Part shown: one piece after another, positions 9,601 to 15,877 of the stretch | How the letters are laid out: every line of letters begins with the position of its first letter | Numbering within the stretch: position 1 is the first letter of the stretch | From: a virus | IMG/VR virus record: IMGVR_UViG_3300043395_000271 | Location: 1 to 35,542 of that record | Strand: one strand, 5' to 3' | Length of the DNA: 35,542 nt | The notes under the pieces: model-generated | What the model was told of the DNA's origin: nothing | Databases searched by the model: none | What the model saw: the letters and a program-made list of their open reading frames with translations, nothing else | Position numbers and translations under genes: made by a program

Positions 9601-12247
9601 CTGCGGGTTTTGTTGCGTTTATGGTTGCAGCGCGCTGAGCCTCTTGAAGAGTTCTAAACGTATTAGACGGGGATTCAATTGCATCAGCATTACTGGCAGA
9701 AAAAGACTTTGGCCCAGTTTGTAAAACTTGTACTGATTGACCATTGATATCTTTTGTCCAGGTTTTTTGATTTTGAAAATTAGTTCCCTGTTTCCAACCC
9801 TCCAGCGTCACTGCAGGCTTGGGAGCTTCAACTGCAGGAGCTACAGGAGCAGGAGCAACGGCAGGTGCCTTTGCGGCAGGCTGCAACACGCTTTCACGAA
9901 TCATCGCCTCGGCTTCTTCGCCGGTCGGCTGTCTTGCACTGAGCCCGGGTGGCTTGATTTTGGTAAGCAAATCACGGCCAGATGGCGTCAAGATTCCTCT
10001 TCCGTTAATCATGCCACTCGCTAACAACACATCCTTGACAGGTCCATCTTTCAACGACTCGGTTGAAGCATCTTCCAGACCCATGTAGACCTGGATTGGT
10101 GTCGGTCCTACTGCTGGGGGTGTGGCAGGAGCTGGCGCAGCAGGAACAGGTGCCTTTGCTTTCTTCTCAAGATCAATTGCATATCTTGCGGCCTGCGCTT
10201 CTGCAACCTGACCAGTAAACCGACGAATGCTGCCATTGACATATTGGCCTGAATCCGTGTCATAAAGCCCGGATCCATAACCAGAGTCGGTTTTAAAGAC
10301 GTGCGTTTGCATGCCATTTGGCAAGTCTGTCGAACGAATTACTTTGCTTTCTGGCGCGACTGGCGGAGCTGGTTGCTTGGCGACAGGCGTTGCCGCAGGA
10401 GTTGCAGCCTCTAGCTTTAAACTATCTCGCAAATTATTAAGAGTCCCAACGGGATCGGTGCGCAACCCATCATTGATGGCCATAATTTGCGCAGTGTCTA
10501 AACGCTTCCCAATTTCTGATTGAGCAAATCTTTCCGTGGTCATGCGACCTTTTTTAGCGCTGTCTTCTAACGCCTCCAGCTCAAAGTCTGCATCTTCTAT
10601 TGATAGGGGATCACCCCCATATGCCGGGCTTTCCAACAAACTATAACGAAATCCTGCTGGTGTTTTAAATGGTTTTGGAAATGTCTCTGCAACAGCAGGC
10701 TCAACCGCTGCAACAGGAGGAATTGCAGGGGGTGTAACTTGTTTCACTTCTGTCCCAAAAGTACTCACTTCTGGAGGTGTAACAGGCCCTGGTGTTACCT
10801 TTGGTTCTACGGGTTTTCCTGACTCCCAGAAGAATCCAGTAGAAACAGGGGTTGGTGCAGCAGGTTTTTCGTTGGTCTGCTCAAGAACTTCCCGCAACAT
10901 GCTGGAGACATCTTGGGATTCCGAGGAAGGAGCAAATTGAGCTTTAAGCCTATCGTACTCAGCTTTTTCTTCAGGAGTAAAAAAGCTGCCTTGCGTAGCC
11001 GGGATGATTACGGGCTGTCCATCTGGACCTGTAAACCTACGCTCGGGAGAACCAAAGCCTTTTTCTTGTAGTTCTGCAAAACGGTCTGCAGGGTCTTTAG
11101 GAGGCTCTGGGAGAGGCGCGGTAGTCTCAGGAGGGGTAACGGTAGGTGCAGGCTGTTTAAGCGCGCCAGGAAGGCCAGGAGTACGCAGGGAACGTGCTGC
11201 CAGGGGAACCTCAACAGCCGCCCCTCCAAGCTCGCCCAACATCTCCAGGGCAACATCTTCCAGATCTACCTTGCCATAGGCCGCGAGCTGGCCACCGGCT
11301 TCAGAGATACCACCGCCGGCAATGTCAATACCAGCACCACCCAGGCCACGGCCAACCTTCTGGGCAAGCGTGCGGCTAGCCATGATCTCGTTAGCCCGGT
11401 TGGCTATTTGAGTCAGATCAGCGCCAGCACCCAGCTCAGTACGAGCCGCCTTGATAGCTGCGTTCTTAGCCCCGCCAGCAAACTTACCGCCGGCAAGCGT
11501 AGTAGCCGCGTCGATAGCGGCAGTGGTAGCGCCTTTGGTACGGGCGTCAGAGATGGCTTGTTGCAGGAACGCCTTGTCCTGCATCAGGGCCTGGACGTTA
11601 CGCTCGGTCGGCTCTAGCCCACGGTTCTGGAGCTCTTTACCAATCAGGCCAATGAACTCAGAACCGATCTCAACAGGGGCTTGGCCGGCGAATGCACCGC
11701 TGATACCGCCAACACCAGCACCAATGGCTGCACCCGCAGGCCCGGCAACTGCAGCACCAGCAAGAGCACCACCCTGACCACCAGCCAACATGCCGACGAT
11801 AGAGGGAACCATGTTTGCCGCCTGCTCAGCGGTCATGTACATCAAGCCCTTGGGATTGGTAATGGCCTGACGCCCAACCTCATAGAGCATCTCGCCAATA
11901 GCCTTGGAGCTCTGCATGAACCCTTGAGCTTCTTCCCAGGCTTTGCCCTCTTCTTTGAAGGCACCCTTGATGTCTTTCAGCTCTTTGGGCTCATTGATCG
12001 TGGGCGTGGCCAACTGCTCGGCAATCACGCGAGACTTGCCGGCAATATCGCCACCAGAGATGACGGCCGGGGCAACCTCAGCTGACGTTAGGGCTTGCTT
12101 ACCGCCCTTGACCAGGAGCTCGCCTACGTTGGATAAGAAGCCTGGCTCCTTGACCAGAGTACCGCCGTACTGTTTGGCCAAAGCATCCAGATTCTCTGGC
12201 TTTGTTTCGACCCCACCGAACTGTTTTGCCAGAGCGTCGTAGTCCAT
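629..12247 (-). CDS. Giant polyvalent virion protein: methyltransferase + Strawberry-notch helicase + zincin + LPD38-like
   Basis: A 3872-residue protein, probably packaged and injected with the genome to protect or reprogramme DNA. Order of parts: residues 1-30, a duplicated motif (DALAKQFGG / DALAKQYGG); 148-190, an Ala/Gly-rich hydrophobic segment; about 360-950, Pro/Ala-rich linkers with small repeated modules; about 1125-1310, a Rossmann methyltransferase (motif I EPTAGNG at 1151, motif IV NPPF at 1211-1214, as in N6-adenine enzymes); about 1350-1465, a charged Gly/Glu/Arg linker; about 1490-2170, an SF2 helicase of Strawberry-notch type (Walker A with K1565, DESH at 1708-1711, motif VI GRVHRTGQ with H2114); 2795-2799, HEITH metalloprotease motif; about 3320-3520, an LPD38-like helical region; about 3540-3560, a hydrophobic segment; and a charged coiled-coil C-terminus. 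It starts at ATG 12245-12247 in a TAATG overlap with the upstream gene. The architecture matches P1 DarB-like and other polyvalent proteins; the anti-restriction or ejection role is inferred. Confidence 0.93.
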   Translation of the reverse strand: MDYDALAKQFGGVETKPENLDALAKQYGGTLVKEPGFLSNVGELLVKGGKQALTSAEVAPAVISGGDIAGKSRVIAEQLATPTINEPKELKDIKGAFKEEGKAWEEAQGFMQSSKAIGEMLYEVGRQAITNPKGLMYMTAEQAANMVPSIVGMLAGGQGGALAGAAVAGPAGAAIGAGVGGISGAFAGQAPVEIGSEFIGLIGKELQNRGLEPTERNVQALMQDKAFLQQAISDARTKGATTAAIDAATTLAGGKFAGGAKNAAIKAARTELGAGADLTQIANRANEIMASRTLAQKVGRGLGGAGIDIAGGGISEAGGQLAAYGKVDLEDVALEMLGELGGAAVEVPLAARSLRTPGLPGALKQPAPTVTPPETTAPLPEPPKDPADRFAELQEKGFGSPERRFTGPDGQPVIIPATQGSFFTPEEKAEYDRLKAQFAPSSESQDVSSMLREVLEQTNEKPAAPTPVSTGFFWESGKPVEPKVTPGPVTPPEVSTFGTEVKQVTPPAIPPVAAVEPAVAETFPKPFKTPAGFRYSLLESPAYGGDPLSIEDADFELEALEDSAKKGRMTTERFAQSEIGKRLDTAQIMAINDGLRTDPVGTLNNLRDSLKLEAATPAATPVAKQPAPPVAPESKVIRSTDLPNGMQTHVFKTDSGYGSGLYDTDSGQYVNGSIRRFTGQVAEAQAARYAIDLEKKAKAPVPAAPAPATPPAVGPTPIQVYMGLEDASTESLKDGPVKDVLLASGMINGRGILTPSGRDLLTKIKPPGLSARQPTGEEAEAMIRESVLQPAAKAPAVAPAPVAPAVEAPKPAVTLEGWKQGTNFQNQKTWTKDINGQSVQVLQTGPKSFSASNADAIESPSNTFRTLQEAQRAATINATKPAAPKAVEPEAPEVKPTEADEKAKAKQDLEDALGDLSMLLTKPGRMNIVPEDEQKLMPILTRLMDAAFRLGKIKFKEAARFVMDTIRSKLGDEAADQITLDHLQGAYIGMAGKYQDQGASSKKEVIEVESMEELKEEAGETWSFENPDNKLKASEAIAEWFMSGRDFGNINAARSFLTNKFDIYIRPGTTTAKQADEAIEAGIVIAARQIIKDGKNPADIYDQLVNLYDRQPNLSVRSSTSVANQAYSTPAPLAYVASELAGITNKTSVLEPTAGNGMLLIAANPDKVTANELDKGRFEALKSIMPGADITQGNALEMDIENNAFDVVIANPPFGKAGEISNIDHDIVLKSLVGMKEDGRAVLIVGGVQATTEEGRREGYRGRAKRDFYYELYNLYNVVDHFTAGGNMYAKQGTTYPVDVIVIDGVGKSSRDLPAADLPELITTYEQLKEKLNEPMVSREDRGTAGADVGVSAEREAEREAVGRGAERPSGEPSTEGREPAGGGERGVSEARPTERGQREPSGRGAGEVQPKPADVSERGAKGEPVAGAGERAKRAGEAGAEGRGLPKLGGVSVVSGERVGSGLAERRGLETETENQVAYYPHSKASSVGTLVPKAMAESIENSLAKIESSVGDLDNYVAESLEMDPETVRVLFSAEQVDALALAIYNAEAGKGFIIGDQTGVGKGRVVAGMIRYALINDKIPFFVTEKPNLYSDMIRDLDDIGMTKELGLDTAKPNILITNNDETIPYTLLREVNGEIVENNLTLRPPKTGGAEMDAVLKKMQQNDSLGDYKVVFTTYTQLQTVKGKETERQRFINQFATGNYMIFDESHNAGGAGETQARTKEQREKAKAGESLVTGRASFVRNLVRKAFGTFFSSATYAKRPDVMDLYSSTDMSLAVDKISDLAEAIKSGGIPMQQTVARMLTQVGQYIRRERTFAGVSYNTQETSVDKATAENMATSMRDILAFSRAKEVVVKGLQKEFDKQGAKLAIEGEKTKVQSANFGSTMHNLINQMLLSLKAQDSVRHAIERLKAGEKVVMTVSNTMGSFLKSYADDMDLNVGDAVELSFKDLYNRYLEKQRIVTIKRPNGQREEYRLTDADLGPELTKQFNDIQKFIENAGFGSAPMSPIDYMHAELRKAGYKTEEITGRTMTLNYESGRPILTSRSANIKQRVKAVKNFNSGAVDVIILNQAGSTGLSLHASSKFKDQRKRHMIIVQPEVNIDTHMQMLGRVHRTGQVIPPAYSQMMADIPAEMRPAAILLKKMASLNANTTASRKSAVTAEGAVDFMNEYGGQVAQEYLRDNPEVYEALGGKKIMEIAEDPSEAGEEDIRKLTGYIPILSIKQQEEIYKDLVERYNDLIEREDSMGTNKLEAKAVDLDAKTLASAAITEDKGDASVFARPAIMEKVDVKRTVKPYSKEEVERQVDENLISGSGNKKSELSVRHKAYVNAAVEKMEAEKEPDRVKIENFKSQNNAQYTHIKTVLTEFPIGTPVVVKHSKGMLVKGVVTDIQNKQKTKNPAAGSDWKMTIALADGDAKSISMTFSQIGSVYQLKRETETPWFNQETDKFEYIPMLDLFDKGATVRREKRWMVTGNILAGFAAVNNMGQIITYTKDDGTTAQGILMPRTFDFEKAQKNADVRLKNLAAVMDFFNTFGRNAEVKTPDGNLKITYMGGTEYRFITPSSKREGGSFYLDKGLTDITGDLYKSGQIMRATVYSQDKANEAIQYLLADRGETLVASNHKDEAREMFAPKIPLANVQPDVERESLDTTSNFVADRETLIRRYQSLRQKRGSIMRKFKKGEAGLNEQEAINTIDDVASQLKDNIAAGKVKRTDAKNFFARATKEWNEGNISDDVYAAIKTMYEKFPFVLEGLSLSVKQQPADSNAAGQFFSLARLVRLYKGTNGVQDSVTIRHEITHGLEQMMTADAAADLIMDWADKLGKAIKKEKSPKARAYFQAILEFFENPSIEAYKNAMGLMPSYDYYQYINPSEYWAVNAEKLMARKLGTAWDKFVLAAKRLFEGLKYMFGFDNQYVVQRIFNDIMTSKGERFTKAALNDYVEASVMGMLNLDENTRRNYKGKPAPLSVWDSPEKSKMDDWAYRWQDKHVDTKRVVQAVIKGIGDIADRFDAYLKETLYHGRVAKQTMDFLKREFRPFIEKMDKMGVKVDEFEFYLHNRHAAEYNDVIDSRNASPEIAGKGSGISTEDAVAYLNSLSKEEKAKYEELAKDIDKFVEGTQDMLVENGLETQERINSWREMFKHYVPLKRDPNELDFVNPSFGMGKGFAIKGDFSRTATGSLKTVVDILNNIALQREMAIVRSEKARVGRALYGMALQAPNPEFWMPINPDAVKNKKKLIAELQSMGLDPDTAENILQEPRTPRIDKKTGLVQYAVNPAMRNMPNVFPVRINGKDRFIIFNPADPRAKRMVEALKNMDAHQLENGLDTVAELTRLIAAMNTQFNPVFGAWNFVRDVESAAVNLTGTPIADKRMEVVAGAIPALKAIYRDLRGKTPKDAEAKEWIDLYERFANAGGQTGYREQFTRAKDKATLVQREMARLDRSNVRRAAQAVADWLSDYNDAMENAVRLSAFKAGLESGMSEDRAAELAKNLTVNFNRKGAWTTNVNAFFAFFNASVQGSARMAELIFKRDENGKVRLTPGGKKVIAGGMMIGAMQAALLALAGFDADEPPEFLKNKNLIIPNPFGQGYAIIPMPLGLNVFPNVARLVTEYALTQSGAMTGKRDLPKTVLSMASAVLDAFNPLGSSGLSQTISPTLTDPFVAIANNKDAFGRPISKENRATNPTPGWERSRDNASAISQGLAYGINYLTGGGKYGIGAYSPTADDIDYAFSQYVGGLGREISKAAGFVKAKAEGEETPPYKVPILGKAYGETETPSAVSDKFYKNVTMLAELEGEMKRMREKRENLSEFMKDNPEYRFIQNANNLENQISKINKTIKEIQKRPETEQTKAQIERYKEQKQRMMNNFNERIKALQRQ
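1700..2290 (-). other. Domain: LPD38-like region in the giant protein
   Basis: Residues about 3320-3520 contain FNPVFGAWNFVRD, DYNDAMENAVRLSAFKAG and the NLTVNFNRKG / AFFAFFNASVQG segment. I associate this string of motifs with the 'large polyvalent protein associated domain 38' found near the C-terminus of phage polyvalent proteins. It is followed by a hydrophobic segment (GMMIGAMQAALLALAGF) that could insert into a membrane during ejection. Confidence 0.7.
3600..3870 (-). other. Domain: zincin-like metalloprotease motif in the giant protein
   Basis: HEITH at residues 2795-2799 lies in the context TIRHEITHGLEQ, a consensus HExxH zinc-binding helix. A candidate third ligand, E2872, lies 73 residues downstream in PSEYWAVNAE, a pattern found after HExxH in metalloproteases of polyvalent proteins. 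The likely substrate is the protein itself or a host protein; neither can be decided from sequence. Confidence 0.65.
5740..7780 (-). other. Domain: Strawberry-notch-type SF2 helicase in the giant protein
   Basis: Residues about 1490-2170. The N-terminal ATPase lobe has a Q-like segment (SAEQVDALALAIY), Walker A GDQTGVGKGR (K1565) and a Walker B/motif II FDESH (1708-1711). The C-terminal lobe has motif V-like NQAGSTGLSLHA and motif VI QMLGRVHRTGQ (2108-2118). The GVGKGR loop and HRTGQ box are typical of the AAA_34/Helicase_C_4 pair of Strawberry notch proteins, which also occurs in phage polyvalent proteins. Confidence 0.85.
8317..8872 (-). other. Domain: N6-adenine-type DNA methyltransferase in the giant protein
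   Basis: Residues about 1125-1310. Motif I (LEPTAGNGMLL) is followed by an acidic residue after the second strand (ANELDKGR) and by motif IV NPPF at 1211-1214, preceded by FDVVIA. The NPPF tetrapeptide is the signature of amino-methyltransferases acting on adenine. No separate target-recognition domain is obvious, so specificity may be low, or recognition may come from the rest of the protein. All key residues look intact. Confidence 0.85.
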
Positions 12248-14007
12248 TATTTGATTCCTGCTTGAGCCTTAAATTTATCAGCAGCGGCTTGATTTGGGAA
12301 GGAGTAAGTTTTACCCCCGGCAGTGACTGTAACTGGTTCTGAGCTACCCAGATCTGCCCCGCCCATCTTAGCCATCATTGACGTAATCATGGCCAGGTCT
12401 TGGGCAGCTTTCTTCTGGGAGTCAGGATCAGGATTCTTCATTGGATCAGCCAAAATAGCCAACGAAGCTGCAGCACCCCTGAGATCGGCAAGTTTTTGCT
12501 TATCCGGTGCCAGATGCGATGTCGGGCTGGTAACGGCTAGAAGAGCTTCATCATAAGTCATCTTCTCGTTGCCAGGCTTCTTCAACATAGATTGAATGGC
12601 CTTCTCAATACGAGCGTTAGCGGCCTGTTGCGGCGCAGCATAGATGCCCGCCACCTTGAGGGCATTGGCTTGTCTGTCAGCCTCAAGCACAGCCTCTTGA
12701 GCCAGCTTCTTAGCTTCTGCATCAGATTTGTTAAGCTCTTTGGCGGCGTCATAATTGTCTTTATAGACCTTGTCAAACTCTGCTTTGCCAATCGTAAACA
12801 GGTCTTTCTTCCAGCCACGCTTAACGTCAGAGATCTTGGCCTGGGTCTCAAGCATGCTCTTGAGAGTCTCAAAGTCTTGCGTTTCAAGCTCACGTTCTGT
12901 AGCGCGCATACGTTCGCTGCCAAACACACCAGCTGCTGCCGAGGTAAGACCACGAGGAGCTGCAGCAATGTTTCGCATCAAAGCATCAAATCCCTTGTTC
13001 TCTTGCTGACGTTGTGCAATACGCTGACGCTTTGCTGCCAACTCATCGGCCAAAGACTGCAGACTAGCAGTTTCAGGAGCGCCAACAAACTTCTCAGCCT
13101 CTTCCCGAGCCAAACGCTCACGCTCATACGGATTCAGGTTCAGGCGGTCCAGTTGAACTTGTTTAACCTGAGATGCCTGTTCCGGGGTCAGAATGCCCAT
13201 GGGCGCAGGCCGAGGCTGAGGAGGAGCTGCAGGCGGAGCAGAAGGAGGTGTAGGAGTATCCATCCGAATTTCAGGCGGCTTCGGATATCTACGAGCACCA
13301 GCAATACCTCGGGGCAGATCAGGGCCTCCAGGAGGAACCTCACTCACAACACGGGGCTGTGAAGGTTGGTTTGCCGCCGCACGAGCAGAAATTCTTCGCA
13401 TTTCAAGCTCACGCTCTAAACGATCACGATCCTCAGACGGCTCAGCCTGAGGCATTGTGCGAGCTCTCATTCGCTCAAGAATATCTTGAGCTTCTTCCGG
13501 CGTTAGTTTTTCATCCGGGACATCACTACGTTCTTCACCATTGAAAGCAATGATGCCACCTCCAGCATAGTTCTCACCCACGTTGGCCGGCAATTGATCC
13601 AGGCCACCCTTACCCTGGGCTTGCAGTGCAGCCAGCTGTTGCATCATCTCAGGGCTAGCCTCAGGCTGGTCTGCCGGTGGAGCCGTCGGGATAGGCTGGG
13701 GTTGGGGCGGTTGTTGGGCCTGCTGCTGAGCCTGCATTATGCGCGCTTGCAAAGCCTGCTTAGCCCGCTCCTGGAGGGTCTGAGCTACCGTAGGCATGTT
13801 GGCACCACCGGCCTGTTGGAGCTGGTTCATGGCCATCTGGCGTTGGGCTGCGTCCGTCTTCTCGGTCAGGATCTGAAGAGCCATTAACTCTGTCAGGTCA
13901 GGAGGCAAACCAGGCTTGGCTTGTTCCTCTTTTTGAACGCGTTGCTGCAAGGCCGCAGGATTCCCTTGGAAGAGGGAGGCAATGCCATTTGCGCTGGGTT
14001 GCATCAT
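12247..14007 (-). CDS. Putative internal virion protein, Gln/Ala/Pro-rich
   Basis: A 586-residue protein. The N-terminal ~130 residues are Gln-rich and helical with a polyQ/polyP stretch. Around residues 135-160 lies GLDQLPANVG followed by YAGGGIIAFNGEE, a glycine-hydrophobic motif that recurs in structural proteins of uncultured aquatic phages. Long charged coiled-coil stretches follow (about 290-450), and the C-terminus ends with a short module (TVTAGGKTYSFPNQ...). The start is ATG 14005-14007 with AAGGA upstream; a second ATG follows directly. The stop overlaps the giant gene as TAATG, so the two are coupled and probably share a role in the virion interior or ejection apparatus. No enzymatic motif is seen. 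Confidence 0.8.
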   Translation of the reverse strand: MMQPSANGIASLFQGNPAALQQRVQKEEQAKPGLPPDLTELMALQILTEKTDAAQRQMAMNQLQQAGGANMPTVAQTLQERAKQALQARIMQAQQQAQQPPQPQPIPTAPPADQPEASPEMMQQLAALQAQGKGGLDQLPANVGENYAGGGIIAFNGEERSDVPDEKLTPEEAQDILERMRARTMPQAEPSEDRDRLERELEMRRISARAAANQPSQPRVVSEVPPGGPDLPRGIAGARRYPKPPEIRMDTPTPPSAPPAAPPQPRPAPMGILTPEQASQVKQVQLDRLNLNPYERERLAREEAEKFVGAPETASLQSLADELAAKRQRIAQRQQENKGFDALMRNIAAAPRGLTSAAAGVFGSERMRATERELETQDFETLKSMLETQAKISDVKRGWKKDLFTIGKAEFDKVYKDNYDAAKELNKSDAEAKKLAQEAVLEADRQANALKVAGIYAAPQQAANARIEKAIQSMLKKPGNEKMTYDEALLAVTSPTSHLAPDKQKLADLRGAAASLAILADPMKNPDPDSQKKAAQDLAMITSMMAKMGGADLGSSEPVTVTAGGKTYSFPNQAAADKFKAQAGIK

Positions 14008-14022
14008 GATTGATCCTTACTT

Positions 14023-15840
14023 TTAGGGCGTGCCCTTGATACCCAAATTATTCAACAAACTCTGCAAAGCCGTATAGCCCTGCGAGAAGTTTGTAAGGCC
14101 AGAACTCTGAGACGTGACCGGAGCCTGCGTCTGTAACGGCAAGCCACCAAGCAGGTTTTGCGCGTACTGAACCATCTTGTACGGATAGTCGCGGGCCTCT
14201 TCGAATTGAGCCTTGTCGGCGGAAATACCTTCGGACTCGATGCCACGCTGAACTTGACCAAGAGCTTGTTGCTGAGCCAGATTGGCCAATCCAGTTTGGT
14301 TTTCTTGTGATGCCAAAGAACCCTGAGCCTGAGCGCCAGTCAAAGCTCCCTGCAAAGCCGCGAGCTTACGATTCTGATCCGCGTTGTACTGAGCAGTTGC
14401 TTGCTCGTAAGCAGTCTGATATCCCTTGCCCGTGATGTTGGCCAAGTTGGTAGCCAGGTTACGGTCTGCTTCAGTCTGCATGATCGCTTGACGACCACCG
14501 CCATATGCCCCAGCTTGAGTCAGCTTGGACATATTGGCCATGTTGGTGATCTGAGCTTGACGACGAGCCTCTGCAATCTGCGGATCAAGCGACGCCTGCA
14601 GATAGGGGCTCATGTACTGCTGGGCCTGGGGCGCGCCAAAAGCTGAGCCTGCCAACCCTTGCATCTGCCCAGTGACGTTGCCAGCGGTATTTATAGCAGT
14701 ACCAAAAGCAGCAGGAGTTTGAAGTCCAGAAGCAGTTTTGAACGCCTGTTCTTGCAAACCAGAAGCGCCTGCAGTCAGGGGTCCTTGGTACGCCTGATAG
14801 GGCATTTCAGCCAGGGCCATGCCCTTACCCAGCATGCCGGTTACATAAGGACCAGCCCAAGTAGACAGGTTGGATTCGTAGGAAGTGCCAGCCGGCCTGG
14901 TAGAAGTATCAACCAGATCACCTGCGGCATAACCTTTGATGCCACCGCCAGAAGCGTAGCCCACAGCACCACCAGGCATGTACTTGTCTGGGTTGATCTG
15001 CTTGCCTTGCTCCTTGGTCCCAGTGCGGGCCATGCGGATCTTGTCCATCATCTGATAGAGCTTCTTGGCACCGGCATCAGAGTTACCGTTACCCAGGTGA
15101 GATACAACGTCAGCAGGCACAACAAACTCCCCATGGCTCAAAGCGGCCGGTTGTTCTCCATCGATTTCAGCCGGTAGTTCATCCGACATTCCATCAGTAG
15201 ATCCTTGCAGGTAACGACCCTTGGCCAAAGCCATTAAGCCACCGTGAGCCGCCTTCACAGGTTGCGCGGCAATTTGCTTAGCCTGCTCCATAGCCTGCTG
15301 TTGAGCGGCCGCAGCCTCACCAGGAGCGGTGTACTTCACATCAGTAAAGTACTGACGGCCTGCACTGCCAGGACGACGATTGGGATCTCTCTGGTATGGC
15401 ACAGCAGCTCGAGTGGCCGTCAACTGAGGGATAGAACCTTGATAGCCAACCCGGTTGTACGTGGGCTGGGTGTTCAAATTCATCAGACCACCGACCAGAC
15501 CAGCGGCCTGAGCAGGGTTTTGCGAGATGTATTTTGAAACTGAAGCAGCAGACAGATTGCCTTTGCTGATCTGAGAAACTAGGTCATTAAGCGTTGACTT
15601 GTTGGGGTCATAGACACTCTGCCCCTGGTAGTAATAAGAACCAGTAGGAGAAATGGCTGTGCCGTCAGAGTAGTACTTCCAACCATATCCCGTCTCACCA
15701 GGCTTGGTCGTGTTAGGGATCTCTGTTACATAATCGCTTGTTGAAGTATCAGTGGTGGTTGTGATCGGTTGATCTTCTTCATAAGACCATAACGGTTCCC
15801 CAGTCTCGGGATCAAACTCACCAGTCATTACGAGTGCCAT
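14023..15840 (-). CDS. Putative virion structural/internal protein with GGxMA-type motifs
   Basis: A 605-residue protein. The N-terminal third is polar and Tyr/Thr/Gly-rich. Residues about 198-310 carry AAHGGLMALAKG, then a segment around DGMSDELPAEIDG, ALSHGEFVVPADVVSHLGNG and KLYQMMDKIR, then PGGAVGYASGGGIKGYAAGD. I recall this block from many uncultured aquatic phage proteins of unknown function. The C-terminal half is Ala/Gln-rich and helical (LAGSAFGAPQAQQYMSPYLQ, AYGGGRQAIMQTE), suiting an elongated internal or tail-tube protein. A good Shine-Dalgarno (AAGGAG) precedes the ATG. It lies between two other predicted internal proteins. No enzymatic residues are visible; the structural role is inferred from context. 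Confidence 0.78.
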   Translation of the reverse strand: MALVMTGEFDPETGEPLWSYEEDQPITTTTDTSTSDYVTEIPNTTKPGETGYGWKYYSDGTAISPTGSYYYQGQSVYDPNKSTLNDLVSQISKGNLSAASVSKYISQNPAQAAGLVGGLMNLNTQPTYNRVGYQGSIPQLTATRAAVPYQRDPNRRPGSAGRQYFTDVKYTAPGEAAAAQQQAMEQAKQIAAQPVKAAHGGLMALAKGRYLQGSTDGMSDELPAEIDGEQPAALSHGEFVVPADVVSHLGNGNSDAGAKKLYQMMDKIRMARTGTKEQGKQINPDKYMPGGAVGYASGGGIKGYAAGDLVDTSTRPAGTSYESNLSTWAGPYVTGMLGKGMALAEMPYQAYQGPLTAGASGLQEQAFKTASGLQTPAAFGTAINTAGNVTGQMQGLAGSAFGAPQAQQYMSPYLQASLDPQIAEARRQAQITNMANMSKLTQAGAYGGGRQAIMQTEADRNLATNLANITGKGYQTAYEQATAQYNADQNRKLAALQGALTGAQAQGSLASQENQTGLANLAQQQALGQVQRGIESEGISADKAQFEEARDYPYKMVQYAQNLLGGLPLQTQAPVTSQSSGLTNFSQGYTALQSLLNNLGIKGTP

Positions 15841-15877
15841 TTTTAGCTCCTTGGGGGCATTTTATTCAATTGGTCAT

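Noticed and set aside
12592-13362. 256-aa + strand ORF
   Set aside because: Antisense shadow of the coiled-coil gene at 12247-14007; no coherent protein pattern.
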